A stretch of DNA of 64,000 nt, from positions 2,022,001 to 2,086,000 of the forward strand of contig NC_019903.1 in assembly GCF_000243135.2 (NCBI RefSeq), given 5' to 3'. Under the pieces are notes generated by a model. The model searched no databases and was not told the origin of the DNA. It saw only the letters and a program-made list of their open reading frames with translations. The position numbers and the translations under genes are program-made. The stretch's first letter is position 1; every line of letters starts with the position of its first letter. Source of the stretch: Desulfitobacterium dichloroeliminans LMG P-21439. Its GTDB lineage: Bacteria > Bacillota > Desulfitobacteriia > Desulfitobacteriales > Desulfitobacteriaceae. Shown here piece by piece: positions 16,559 through 25,840 of this stretch.

Positions 16559-18016
16559 TTACCATCTGCTTTTTGTTTTCCAAAACTCAGGACGCAATAA
16601 GATCAACAAGGTGAAAAGCTCCAAACGACCTAGAAGCATACAAAGTATGAGAACTGATTTTCCAAATAGTGTTATACTTGCAAAAGTAGTCGTCGGCCCG
16701 ACGATTCCAAAGCCGGGCCCAACGTTACCTAGGGAGGCCGCCACAGAACTCATCGCATCCATCGGCTCAAGCCCTGTTCCGGCGATGAGAATTGTTGCTA
16801 TAGCAAAAATCCCTACATAGAGAAAGAAGAACAAACTGACCATATTGACCGCTGCAGCATTGATAGGTTTACCATCCAGTTTGATACTCGATACTGCCTG
16901 AGGATGTAATCCTCGCGTCAGCATCGACCATGTGTGTTTGGCGAGAAGCATAATCCGTGCAATCTTCATTCCCCCGGTTGTCGATCCGGCGCATCCTCCA
17001 ATAAACATGAGCACAAACAAAATTAACTTTGTAATCGCCGGCCACAAATCATAATCAGTGGAAACAAAGCCCGTTCCTGTAACCATGGAGACCACTTGAA
17101 ATAGGGCGTGACGCAAGGCATAATCCGGCGTCTTATCATGAGTCAGCCACAATCCTCCCATGATGAGCAAGGTACTGACAATGATAATAATGAGATAAGT
17201 AATAAACTCGGTATTCCTAAAGGGTTTTAAACTTTTTTTAGTCCATGCCTCGAGATAAAGACGATAGTTTCCCCCAGCAATGATGACAAATACAATAATG
17301 ATGCTTTCAACGGCTAGATTGTTGTAGTGCATAATGCTCGTGTTCTTGGTTGAAAATCCCCCAGCCGATACAGTGGAAAAAGCATGGTTGACAGCATCAA
17401 ACAAATCCAATCCTGCAGCTAATAGCAAACCAATTAATACTAAAGTAAAAAATGTATAGATCCGCCAAAGAGTTATGGCTGTATCTCTAATGCGGGGCAT
17501 CGTTCGTTTACTTAAAGGACCTGGAACCTCCGCATTGAACAGGTGCACAGCCCCAAAGCCGGTTTTCGGTAACAATATTATGAAGAGGACAATAATCCCC
17601 ATTCCCCCAAGCCAATGGGTGATACTGCGCCATAATAGAATTGAAGAGGGCAAGATCTCTACGTCATTAATAACACTTGAACCTGTCGTTGTTAATCCTG
17701 AGACCGATTCGAAAAGGGCATCTATATAAGTCGGTACGCTACCTGATATCCAGAAAGGTAAAGCACCAAGAAACGATGTCAAAAACCATGCCCCAGCAAC
17801 AATGACAAAGCTCTCTCTTATTCCCATTTTCCCATCAGTTGATTCTCGAAAACGATACATTAATAATCCGATACAAGCAGTTATTACAAGCGATAATAAT
17901 AAAGCCCATTGACTGCTCTCTTTGCTGAAAAACGCAAGAATTAAAGGAACGAGCATGGTCAATGAATAACCGATTAGAAGCCTTCCCAGTATCCCTTGCA
18001 CAAGTGAATAATTCAT
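16559..18016 (-). CDS. trkH: TrkH-family potassium transporter subunit, copy 2
   Basis: A 485-residue membrane protein of the Trk/Ktr fold with about ten membrane segments. Four pore motifs are present: SVSGLTTTGSSVI, TVSAGGFSTKN, MVTGTGFVSTDYD and ASLGNVGPGFGIVG, each giving a glycine to the selectivity filter. It follows an equal-length paralogue by 34 bp. Both lie downstream of trkA, so three genes form one potassium-uptake operon. Differences between the copies lie mainly in loops. Confidence 0.92.
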   Translation of the reverse strand: MNYSLVQGILGRLLIGYSLTMLVPLILAFFSKESSQWALLLSLVITACIGLLMYRFRESTDGKMGIRESFVIVAGAWFLTSFLGALPFWISGSVPTYIDALFESVSGLTTTGSSVINDVEILPSSILLWRSITHWLGGMGIIVLFIILLPKTGFGAVHLFNAEVPGPLSKRTMPRIRDTAITLWRIYTFFTLVLIGLLLAAGLDLFDAVNHAFSTVSAGGFSTKNTSIMHYNNLAVESIIIVFVIIAGGNYRLYLEAWTKKSLKPFRNTEFITYLIIIIVSTLLIMGGLWLTHDKTPDYALRHALFQVVSMVTGTGFVSTDYDLWPAITKLILFVLMFIGGCAGSTTGGMKIARIMLLAKHTWSMLTRGLHPQAVSSIKLDGKPINAAAVNMVSLFFFLYVGIFAIATILIAGTGLEPMDAMSSVAASLGNVGPGFGIVGPTTTFASITLFGKSVLILCMLLGRLELFTLLILLRPEFWKTKSRW

Positions 18017-18050
18017 CTTTGGTTTACTCCTCGTTTATGATGCCAATCTA

Positions 18051-19508
18051 TTACCAAGTCTTTTGTCTTCTCCAGAACTCACGACGAAAAATGATCAGCA
18101 AAGTAAAAAACTCTAAACGTCCCAATAGCATACAAAAGGTCAGGACGACCTTTCCAAAGAGGTTAAGACCAGCAAAAGTAGTCGTCGGTCCGACAAATCC
18201 AAAACCAGGACCTACATTCCCGAGAGTGGCAGCTACAGCACTCATCGCATCAAAGGGTTTTAGCCCTATACCCGCAATCAGGATGCTTGCTCCGGCAAAG
18301 GTTACTATATAAAGAAAAAAGAAAATCCCCACTTGATTCAGAGTCTCTGTGCCAATAACCTTGCCATCGAGTTTGATACCGGAAACTGCTCTAGGATGAA
18401 TTCCTCTCTTGAGTTCAGCCCAAGCCGTTTTTGCCAACAGGAGGATTCGAGAAACCTTAATACCTCCTGATGTTGAACCGGCACTTCCACCGATAAACAT
18501 AAGGAGAAATAAAATGATTTTCGCAATTGAGGGCCATTGATCAAAATTCGCAGAGGCAAAACCAGTGGTCGTCATAATCGAGGCAACTTGAAATAATGCA
18601 TGCCGTAAGGCATATAAAGGCGACTCGCCGACATTAGACCACAAGCTTGCTGCAATCACTAAGGTTGAAACGAATATGATTAAAAGATATATTATCAGTT
18701 CAACATTGCGCAAGGGTTTAAAATTCTTTTTTTGCCAGACCATCAGAAAAATGACGAAGTTTGCCCCAGCTATAATCATAAAGAATGATATAATCATTTC
18801 TATTGCTAGGCTATCGTAAAACATGATGCCCATGTTTTTTGTTGAAAAGCCCCCTGACGCAATTGTTGCAAAAGAGTTATTCACTGCATCCAGAAAGGTC
18901 ATCCCCGCTGCCCAAAGGAGTATCGTGCAGACTGCAGTGAAGATTAGGTAAATTTTCCAGAGGGTAATCGCGGTATCACGAATCCTAGGCATTACGCGAT
19001 CATGGGTGGGACCAGGTACTTCCGCGTTAAAGAGGAGCACAGTTCCCAGATCAGTTTTGGGGAGCAAAACAATAAAGAGCACGATGATCCCCATTCCTCC
19101 CAGCCACTGAGTTAAACTCCTCCATAAAAGAATGGATTGGGGTAAACTCTCCACTTCAGGAATAACGCTGGCTCCCGTTGTGGTCAGTCCTGATACAGTC
19201 TCAAAAACCGCATCAACATAGGTTGGCACCACATCAGCGAATTGAAAGGGCAGCGCACCAAATAAGGCAGCAAGAATCCAAGCCCCTACAACAGTCGCAA
19301 AAGCTTCACGGACCCCAATTTTCATATCTGTGAGCTTGGCTTGCCAAGCGAAGACAATTCCAGTTATTAATGTCAAGAACATCGAAAGGAGGAAGGCCAT
19401 TCGACTCACTTCCTCCAGGGCAAGAGCCAATATCAAGGGAATACTCATAGTGCAGGCATATACGACGAGAAGTCTTCCGAGCAACCCTAAAATCACGGGA
19501 ATGTTCAT
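18051..19508 (-). CDS. trkH: TrkH-family potassium transporter subunit, copy 1
   Basis: A 485-residue potassium-translocating subunit. Pore motifs are SGLTTTGASVIPEV, IASGGFSTKN, IMTTTGFASANFD and ATLGNVGPGFGFVG. The start is one base after the trkA stop, with GGGAGC as ribosome site. This suggests translational coupling with trkA, whose product gates the channel in the cytoplasm. The second copy follows directly. Two channel subunits sharing one regulatory protein may differ in affinity or ion coupling, which is inferred. Confidence 0.93.
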   Translation of the reverse strand: MNIPVILGLLGRLLVVYACTMSIPLILALALEEVSRMAFLLSMFLTLITGIVFAWQAKLTDMKIGVREAFATVVGAWILAALFGALPFQFADVVPTYVDAVFETVSGLTTTGASVIPEVESLPQSILLWRSLTQWLGGMGIIVLFIVLLPKTDLGTVLLFNAEVPGPTHDRVMPRIRDTAITLWKIYLIFTAVCTILLWAAGMTFLDAVNNSFATIASGGFSTKNMGIMFYDSLAIEMIISFFMIIAGANFVIFLMVWQKKNFKPLRNVELIIYLLIIFVSTLVIAASLWSNVGESPLYALRHALFQVASIMTTTGFASANFDQWPSIAKIILFLLMFIGGSAGSTSGGIKVSRILLLAKTAWAELKRGIHPRAVSGIKLDGKVIGTETLNQVGIFFFLYIVTFAGASILIAGIGLKPFDAMSAVAATLGNVGPGFGFVGPTTTFAGLNLFGKVVLTFCMLLGRLEFFTLLIIFRREFWRRQKTW

Positions 19509-19509
19509 G

Positions 19510-20862
19510 TTATTTGCTCCCTAATTTACTCTCGAACAACCGAACAACCGTGTGAACAGTATCCGGTAGTGCAAAAACAATAACTCGGTCTTCCGGCTTT
19601 AGTACCGTATCTCCGTTAGGGATGATGATTTCATCACCCCGAACGACACTACCAATCAGTGAGTTCTTCGGTAGTTTGGCATCCTTGAGTTTCTTATTCG
19701 ACACAGGACTTGAAGCAGATACAATTATCTCCATAGCCTCAGCCTTTGCTCCTTCAAGCAGGGAAACAGATACCACATCAGAGCGACGGACCTGGCGGAG
19801 AATGACCCCAGCGGTCAGGATACGAGGGGAGAGCACGACATCAACCCCGACCTTTTCCATGAGGGATATATAATCGGAGCGACCAACACGGACAAAGGTC
19901 TTCGGCGCACCAAGGTGCTTAGCGAGAAGGGCAATCAGTAAATTCAGCTTATCATCATCTGTGAGACACATGACTGCATCTGCTTCGCCCACTCCTTCCT
20001 CAGTTAACAAGTCAATATCAGTTCCCTCACCGCAGAGAACCAATCCCTCATCCAGGATTTCCGCTAATTCCTGGCAACGTTCCATATCTTTATCGATGAC
20101 TTTAACGGAGATGCCAACTTTCTCCAACATAATAGCTAAGTGTCGGCCGATTCTTCCTGCTCCGATAATTAACACCCGTTCAACCTTGGACTTTCGAACC
20201 GTGAAATGCTCTTCGATCTTCTTTACCGAGGAGAATTCGCCGACAAAAAAAACACAATCATTAGGCAAAATCATATCTGTTCCATGAGGGATAAGCATCC
20301 GGTCATTGCGGAGAATTCCTGCTACCAAGGTTTGAGCAGGTAACTTCAGACTCTTAAGCGGGATGTTAATCAAGTTGGAATCTGACGGAATCTTGACTTC
20401 AATCATCCTTACCCGCTCATCAGCAAAATCCTCCACATCTAACGCGGCAGGAGTCAGGAGGATGCGCTTAATTTCGAGGGCTGTAACCATCTCCGGATTA
20501 ATCGTTAAGTCGATCCCTAAGGCTTCATTGAACTTTACTTTATCCCTCTCGGCATATTCTTGATTCCTGACCCGGGCAATGGTTCGTTGAATACCTGCTT
20601 GCTTAGCTGCCATACAAGCAATCATGTTGACCTCATCCATATCCGTGACGGCGATCAGGAGATCTGCTTTACGGATTTCGGGATCCAAAAGCATACCAGG
20701 GCTAGCACCGTTTCCCGCAATCGTCATCACATCCAAGGTATTCTGAACGATACTCCGACGCTCGTCGTCTTGTTCTATGACTATAACTTCATGTTCTTCC
20801 TGGGTTAGATATTGAGCTAAACTATAACCCACTTTGCCAGCCCCAACGATTACCACACGCAC
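19510..20862 (-). CDS. trkA: Trk potassium uptake regulatory protein TrkA
   Basis: A cytosolic gating ring subunit of about 450 residues with two RCK units in tandem. The Rossmann motifs are VVIVGAGKVGYSLAQYL and VLIIGAGRIGRHLAIML, and each is followed by a TrkA_C domain. It binds NAD(H) or nucleotides and opens TrkH. The GTG at 20862 is preferred over the ATG at 20883 because GGAGG lies 8 bases upstream of the GTG, inside the longer reading. The promoter at 20918-20946 would start the trkA-trkH-trkH transcript. Confidence 0.94.
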   Translation of the reverse strand: MRVVIVGAGKVGYSLAQYLTQEEHEVIVIEQDDERRSIVQNTLDVMTIAGNGASPGMLLDPEIRKADLLIAVTDMDEVNMIACMAAKQAGIQRTIARVRNQEYAERDKVKFNEALGIDLTINPEMVTALEIKRILLTPAALDVEDFADERVRMIEVKIPSDSNLINIPLKSLKLPAQTLVAGILRNDRMLIPHGTDMILPNDCVFFVGEFSSVKKIEEHFTVRKSKVERVLIIGAGRIGRHLAIMLEKVGISVKVIDKDMERCQELAEILDEGLVLCGEGTDIDLLTEEGVGEADAVMCLTDDDKLNLLIALLAKHLGAPKTFVRVGRSDYISLMEKVGVDVVLSPRILTAGVILRQVRRSDVVSVSLLEGAKAEAMEIIVSASSPVSNKKLKDAKLPKNSLIGSVVRGDEIIIPNGDTVLKPEDRVIVFALPDTVHTVVRLFESKLGSK

Positions 20863-20917
20863 TTTAATTACCTCCAAAGTCATTGGACTCTTATTCGACT
20901 CTTTTTTCCTTCATACC

Positions 20918-20946
20918 ATCATAGTACAATGTTATATTTCTATCAA
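20918..20946 (-). promoter_or_regulatory. Sigma-A-type promoter of trkA-trkH-trkH
   Basis: On the minus strand TTGATA and TATGAT are separated by exactly 17 bases, each one mismatch from consensus, about 55 bp before the trkA start. Confidence 0.72.
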
Positions 20947-21041
20947 GATGAAACTTTTATCGGAGGTAAATTTTCCCTACCATGAATGATTCCGCATCTG
21001 GACTCATAAATTAAATTGCATCAATTTCTTATGGGGGGACT

Positions 21042-21623
21042 ATGTTAGAAAAGATGAAAAAGATGACTTTATCTACTTTTCTAGTTTCCGGATCAACAGC
21101 AGTTTTTGCCATTATCTCCTTAATCAGTGTTTTTATCTCTATCAACACCTGGCAAACCCAAAGAGAAGCATCTCGACCCTATTTCACTTTCAAAGAATCC
21201 CCAAGTATTGAGTTAGCCAGCGAAGTAAGCCTTGAGTTTAGATTTTTTAACGTGGGAGCCCATCCCGCTACCGAACTCACCAGCAAGACTATGGTATTCC
21301 ATGAAAATTTAGCTGAAAATCCAATTTTAATTGATACCTATCGTGTCGTCAATGATATTCCTCGCGATACGGCAACGAGTCTTCTCCTCCATCTCGATTC
21401 TAATTATGTTGATGCCAATGATCCGAATTTAGATGCTTTTTATATTGTCATTCGCTTAGATTATTGGGATCCAATCCTTAAGGAGCCCTTTTTTCAAACG
21501 ATTTTCGTAAAATGGCCTGGAGTCTACCAAGATCGTGTCCAGCCTTTGATTCACATGGAAGCAGGCGAAAAAGAAAGAGTGATCCAATATATTAAAGAAA
21601 GAAATCTCACTTCCCTTAATTAG
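21042..21623 (+). CDS. Hypothetical protein with one membrane anchor
   Basis: 193 residues. A single hydrophobic segment lies at about 12-36 (FLVSGSTAVFAIISLISVFI). A predominantly beta extracytoplasmic or cytoplasmic domain follows, with FTFKESPSIELASEVSLEFR, FFNVGAHPATELTSKTMVF and IRLDYWDPILKEPFFQTIFV. I recognise no family. The domain resembles small immunoglobulin-like or accessory domains only in general shape. The ribosome site GGGGGG is strong. It precedes the MATE exporter by about 110 bp on the same strand, so co-transcription is possible. Confidence 0.7.
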   Translation: MLEKMKKMTLSTFLVSGSTAVFAIISLISVFISINTWQTQREASRPYFTFKESPSIELASEVSLEFRFFNVGAHPATELTSKTMVFHENLAENPILIDTYRVVNDIPRDTATSLLLHLDSNYVDANDPNLDAFYIVIRLDYWDPILKEPFFQTIFVKWPGVYQDRVQPLIHMEAGEKERVIQYIKERNLTSLN

Positions 21624-21735
21624 CAGAATTACTTTTTTGTTAAGCTAGTTTGATTGTCGCAGAGGCTTGATTTTTACCCTGCATCTGATAAGATGGTCAA
21701 CATGCGGTAGAAAATCCATCTGCGAAGGGATTATT

Positions 21736-23097
21736 ATGGAACAAACTCATTCAATCAGACAAAAAGTATACCAATTCATCCGGATTCTCTTTCCCATTTT
21801 GATCTCCCAAGTGGCATTATTCTCGATGACGTTTTTCGATACAATGATGTCCGGACAGGCAAGCTCCCTTGATCTTGCCGGAGTCGCTATCGGTGGTAAT
21901 CTATGGATGCCCACCAGCACAGGTCTCGGGGGAATATTGATCGCCATAACCCCTATTGTCGGGCACTTAAGTGGAGCTCAGAGAAAATCCGAGATATCCG
22001 GTAAAGTCATGCAAGGGCTTTATTTGGCGTTGGTCATCTCGGGGTTACTTATCTTGATAGGAACGCTTAGCCTGGATTGGATCATCTCTCAGATGAATCT
22101 AGAGGTTCAAGTAGTTTATATTGCACGCGGATATCTTATGGCTATTGCCTTTGGTATTCCTCCTTATTTTATCTATCAAATCCTCAGAGGCTTTATCGAT
22201 GCTCTGGGAAAAACTCGCATCACGATGGTGATTACACTCCTTTCCTTACCGATTAATATTTTCCTTAATTACATATTTATTTTTGGCAAATTGGGTCTCC
22301 CTCACTTTGGCGGAATTGGAGCGGGTATAGCTACTTCCTTAACTTATTATTGCTTAACAATCATTGCCATTTTTACCCTTCATCGTCATCCCTATTTCTC
22401 AGAATACAAACTCTTCGGTCACTTCCCTCCATCTTCCTGGCAGGCTTGGCGGGAACATTTGACCATGGGGATTCCTATTGGGCTTTCAATTTTTCTCGAA
22501 ACAAGTATTTTTTCTGCAGTTACCTTGTTGATGAGTAGTTTTAACACCTTGACCATTGCTGCTCATCAGAGCGCTATGAATTTTGCTTCCATGATCTATA
22601 TGGTACCCCTGAGTTTTTCGATGGCTTTAACCATTTTGGTAGGGTTTGAGGTGGGCGCCCGAAGATTGCGCGATGCCCGACACTATTCATTTATTGGTCT
22701 TGGCTTCTCCTTCAGTATGGCTGTACTAACCGCCTTCCTTCTCTTCCTCTTTCGTGAACAGGTTGCGGCACTCTACTCTAAAGAACAAGACGTCATTCAG
22801 CTTGCCCAACACTTCCTCATCTATGCTATATTCTTTCAGTTCTCGGATTCTATTGCCACCCCTATTCAGGGAATACTACGAGGGTATAAAGATGTTAATG
22901 TGCCCTTCATTACGGCCCTTCTCTCCTATTGGCTGGTTGCACTCCCCACGGGTTACTTCCTGGCAACCACGACTTTCTTAGGAGCCTTTGGATTCTGGGT
23001 TGGCTTAATCACCGGCATAACCCTTAATGCCTGCTGCCTAGTGCTTAGGCTAAAGTTCATTCAAGCAAAACAGGTTAAAGTTCCTTCTAACTTGTAA
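21736..23097 (+). CDS. MATE-family multidrug/cation exporter
   Basis: A 453-residue protein with twelve membrane segments in two MatE halves. Characteristic stretches are FPILISQVALFSMTFFDTMM, GGIGAGIATSLTYYCLTIIA, MGIPIGLSIFLETSIFSAVT and IQGILRGYKDVNVPFITALL. It belongs to the NorM/DinF superfamily, which exports toxic cations using Na+ or H+ gradients; substrate unknown. The ATG at 21736 is chosen because AAGGGA lies just upstream. The longer frame from 21667 has no ribosome site and adds an unrelated N-terminus. Confidence 0.9.
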   Translation: MEQTHSIRQKVYQFIRILFPILISQVALFSMTFFDTMMSGQASSLDLAGVAIGGNLWMPTSTGLGGILIAITPIVGHLSGAQRKSEISGKVMQGLYLALVISGLLILIGTLSLDWIISQMNLEVQVVYIARGYLMAIAFGIPPYFIYQILRGFIDALGKTRITMVITLLSLPINIFLNYIFIFGKLGLPHFGGIGAGIATSLTYYCLTIIAIFTLHRHPYFSEYKLFGHFPPSSWQAWREHLTMGIPIGLSIFLETSIFSAVTLLMSSFNTLTIAAHQSAMNFASMIYMVPLSFSMALTILVGFEVGARRLRDARHYSFIGLGFSFSMAVLTAFLLFLFREQVAALYSKEQDVIQLAQHFLIYAIFFQFSDSIATPIQGILRGYKDVNVPFITALLSYWLVALPTGYFLATTTFLGAFGFWVGLITGITLNACCLVLRLKFIQAKQVKVPSNL

Positions 23098-23119
23098 GTC
23101 AATCTGCCCTGAAAAATAA

Positions 23120-23240
23120 TGACTCCTATGCGTAGCTTAACATGCAGTAGAGAGCGATTTCTCTGTGTACAAGGTAGCTAAGGCTTCTGCCTCGCTATAC
23201 TCGCCATAAGCCAAGCTTTCTTTAGCGTGGATAGGAGTCA
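23120..23240. other. 121-bp segment closed by a 10-bp inverted repeat (possible structured RNA)
   Basis: TGACTCCTAT at 23120-23129 is perfectly complementary to ATAGGAGTCA at 23231-23240. Inside are smaller hairpins, AGAGA/TCTCT (around 23150-23166) and AGGC-TTCT-GCCT (around 23181-23192). The segment is more GC-rich than normal spacers here. On the minus strand a 44-codon open frame without a start codon also crosses it. It lies between the MATE gene and the lutB terminator. Function unknown. Confidence 0.35.
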
Positions 23241-23326
23241 AGCAGACGATGCTGTCGTAGTATTGGCGGGCCTACAACAATTTCCTTTCATCATAAGTTA
23301 TAAGTTTTATAAAAGGTAAAAGCAAA

Positions 23327-23376
23327 AGCGCCCCTTGACCAATGGAAAATTCCGTAGGCCAAGGGGCGCTCTTTTA
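23327..23376. terminator. Bidirectional terminator downstream of lutB-like gene
   Basis: The arms AGCGCCCCTTG and CAAGGGGCGCT form an 11-bp stem flanked by A/T-rich tracts on both sides. It lies 17 bp past the minus-strand stop and could also stop read-through from the plus-strand MATE gene. Confidence 0.88.
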
Positions 23377-23392
23377 TCTTACTTGTCATAAC

Positions 23393-24622
23393 TTACTTAT
23401 CCATGACTTCTCCGCTGGTCAACCGTTTCCTTAATTCACCAACCATATTGGGGACGTCAATCTGCATGGGGCAGCGTTCCACACAACGCCCGCAACGGAG
23501 ACAGGTATGGATTTGCGGAGCTGTAGCTTCTAGACCTCCGGAGGTAAAGACATTCCAGATGGTGCCAATACCACCAAGATAGGTTTCCCCAAAGCTCCCA
23601 GCAGTGATTTGGAAGACGGGGCATTCATACATGCAGCCTCCGCAGCGCAAACAGTGCGAAGCTTGCTTGAAATCTTCTTCCGCCTCCATATTTGACCGAC
23701 CATTGTCCACGAAAATCACATAGAACTCTTTAGGACCATGTGCACCATAGGTCGTTACTTTCTCAATATCTCCGGTTTTACTGGGGCCGGTAACAATATT
23801 TACATAGGAAGGAACACCATATTGAGCATAACGCCAAGTCACTTCAGCCACTTTCATAGCCTCCTGGAAAGTAGGAACAAGTTTCTCTGTTCCTACAATC
23901 AAGAGATGAACCGGCGGGGCAGCTGTACATAGTCGGACATTTCCTTCATTTTCAATAATTACAAAGGCCCCTGTATCGGCAGCAACCACATTAGCAGAGC
24001 TGATTCCGACATCGGCTGTAAAATACTTTTCCCTCATAAAATCCCGAACGACCGCCACTTCCTTGGCAATGTCCGGCTCGATTTCCTTACCGAAAAATTC
24101 GGTAAAAATCTCGGCCACCTTCTCGCGCGGTATATGAATAGCCGGGGATAGAATATGCATAGGACGATCTTTCTTAAGTTGAAGGATGAATTCTCCGAGA
24201 TCGGTTTCCCAAACCATGTTCCCTTCTTCTTCTAGGTATTCACGAAGATGGAGTTCTTCGCCTAACATACTCTTGCCTTTTACGATAGTTTTCCCTTTGC
24301 CGATGATTTCGCTGGCCATGACCAAGGCCTCATGTCGATCCTTGGCAAAGAAGGCCTTTCCTTTGTTTCGTTCTACAGACTCCATAGCCTGCTTAAGCAG
24401 CTCTTGTCTCTGCTCGACAGAACGGCGCTTGATTTCACGAACTTCAGCCGCCAGTTCCGGAGTATGGGGAAAACGTTCCATGGTGGTATCGGTGGTTTCG
24501 CGATAAGCTTTCACCGCCCTGGTAATGGCTTTGCGGATATTTTCATCATGCTGTGAACGGTCTATTTCTTTGGAGTATGATTTAAACTCCTTTTTCACTT
24601 TTGAGGTTGATTTTTCGCTCAT
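23393..24622 (-). CDS. LUD-domain / 4Fe-4S protein, LutB (LldF)-like
   Basis: A 409-residue protein with an N-terminal LUD domain (about 60-285, VKGKSMLGEELHLREYLEEE, GISSANVVAADTGAFVIIEN) and a C-terminal ferredoxin domain. The latter has two clusters, CLRCGGCMYECP and CLRCGRCVERCP. LutB of the Bacillus lactate-oxidation complex has this order but is somewhat longer. The gene overlaps the upstream Fe-S gene by 4 bp, so the two products are translationally coupled. The third gene, lutC, is absent. It may therefore serve lactate or another 2-hydroxyacid oxidation, or a different electron-transfer complex. Confidence 0.86.
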   Translation of the reverse strand: MSEKSTSKVKKEFKSYSKEIDRSQHDENIRKAITRAVKAYRETTDTTMERFPHTPELAAEVREIKRRSVEQRQELLKQAMESVERNKGKAFFAKDRHEALVMASEIIGKGKTIVKGKSMLGEELHLREYLEEEGNMVWETDLGEFILQLKKDRPMHILSPAIHIPREKVAEIFTEFFGKEIEPDIAKEVAVVRDFMREKYFTADVGISSANVVAADTGAFVIIENEGNVRLCTAAPPVHLLIVGTEKLVPTFQEAMKVAEVTWRYAQYGVPSYVNIVTGPSKTGDIEKVTTYGAHGPKEFYVIFVDNGRSNMEAEEDFKQASHCLRCGGCMYECPVFQITAGSFGETYLGGIGTIWNVFTSGGLEATAPQIHTCLRCGRCVERCPMQIDVPNMVGELRKRLTSGEVMDK

Positions 24623-25668
24623 CCCACTATCCCCTTATATAAGAATTCGATTAAGTCAGCAATCCCATCTTTATTCTTGGTATTGATTCCACCCTTCAAG
24701 GAAGAGAGGCAATAGGGACAAGAAGTAAGAATAAGATCTGCACCCGTGTCCTGAAGTTCTACAACGCGTCTCTCCGCGATGGTATGGGATAGTTCTGGGA
24801 ACATAAACTTATTGGGACCACCGCAGCAGGTCGTCCAAGTACGATTACGATAAGGCTCTTTAAACTCAACACCCATCGCCATCAGGATGTCACGTATCTC
24901 TTCGGTTATTCCCAAATCGCGGGCAAGCCGACAAGAATCATGGATAACTACAGATTCCTTCGTGTCGAGCTTAGGCAACTTGTCCCTTTGCTCCCACACG
25001 AGTTGAACAAAAGTTTTAACCTCTAAATCATGGTGAACACCAAATTTGGGATAGATGATTTTGATAACTTCCGCAGCATGGGGCGAAAGACAGACGATGG
25101 TCTTGGCTTGACTCTCCTTGAAAACTTTAGTCACTCTATTTCCGTATTCAGCTAGGTCATCCCAATATCCCAATTCATAAAGCAAAGCGCCGCTATATAA
25201 TTCATCTTCCCCAGAATAACACAGGTCATAACCTAAGCTTTGGAGAATCCGCGCCGCTTTATAGGAAACGGCATTAAAACGGTCTTTGTCTTGGGCTAAT
25301 AGTGATGCATAAATCTTTTCAGGTGCAAGGCCTGTCTTATTCACAATATTGCGTATCCCTAACAAAGCTGAAAATGTGGCACTGTTAGGATCCATGACGG
25401 TCATGGTTTTAACTAAGGAATCAATATAAGGGAGAAGTTGATATTCCCCGCCTGTGTAAAAAAGTAAATCCCCTGTTTTAGGAAGATTAAGTCCTTTTGC
25501 CCAAGCAGATATTTCACTGCCCTTGAGTGCCAAAGGATTACCATACTTGATAATATTACCGCGAATTAATTCTAATACAGGTGGCATCTTGCGCTCCACT
25601 GTAGCTTGCTTTTCAATTGGGTTGATTGCCACAAAATTCACCGCCTTTTCCGAAATACGTATAATCAT
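24619..25668 (-). CDS. CCG-domain Fe-S protein, LutA/GlpC/HdrD-like
   Basis: 349 residues with a C-terminal cysteine-rich CCG domain (VVIHDSCRLARDLG, then TTCCGGPNKFMFPE and LILTSCPYCLSSLKGG). These motifs bind a special 4Fe-4S cluster in heterodisulfide reductase subunit D, GlpC and LutA. The N-terminal domain aligns in shape with the first CCG unit but lacks its CCG motif (LLFYTGGEYQLLPYID stands at that place), so only one cluster of that type is expected. It is the first gene of a two-gene operon with the LutB-like protein. Confidence 0.82.
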   Translation of the reverse strand: MIIRISEKAVNFVAINPIEKQATVERKMPPVLELIRGNIIKYGNPLALKGSEISAWAKGLNLPKTGDLLFYTGGEYQLLPYIDSLVKTMTVMDPNSATFSALLGIRNIVNKTGLAPEKIYASLLAQDKDRFNAVSYKAARILQSLGYDLCYSGEDELYSGALLYELGYWDDLAEYGNRVTKVFKESQAKTIVCLSPHAAEVIKIIYPKFGVHHDLEVKTFVQLVWEQRDKLPKLDTKESVVIHDSCRLARDLGITEEIRDILMAMGVEFKEPYRNRTWTTCCGGPNKFMFPELSHTIAERRVVELQDTGADLILTSCPYCLSSLKGGINTKNKDGIADLIEFLYKGIVG

Positions 25669-25840
25669 AGATTACTTAATAAAAGATATCCTTGTAAACA
25701 CAATTTCTCCATGTATTATGTATTATTTTTAAAGTATGCCGTACTATTACCTACATATATACTGGAGAAAAAGGACACATGGAGAATTATACTATGCTGT
25801 TTAGCTATTTTCAACAAATAAGTATAACTTATTTAATTTA

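Noticed and set aside
23137-23271. A 44-codon minus-strand gene
   Set aside because: It has no ATG, GTG or TTG start at a ribosome site, and an open frame of this length is common by chance; the inverted repeats are a better reason for interest.
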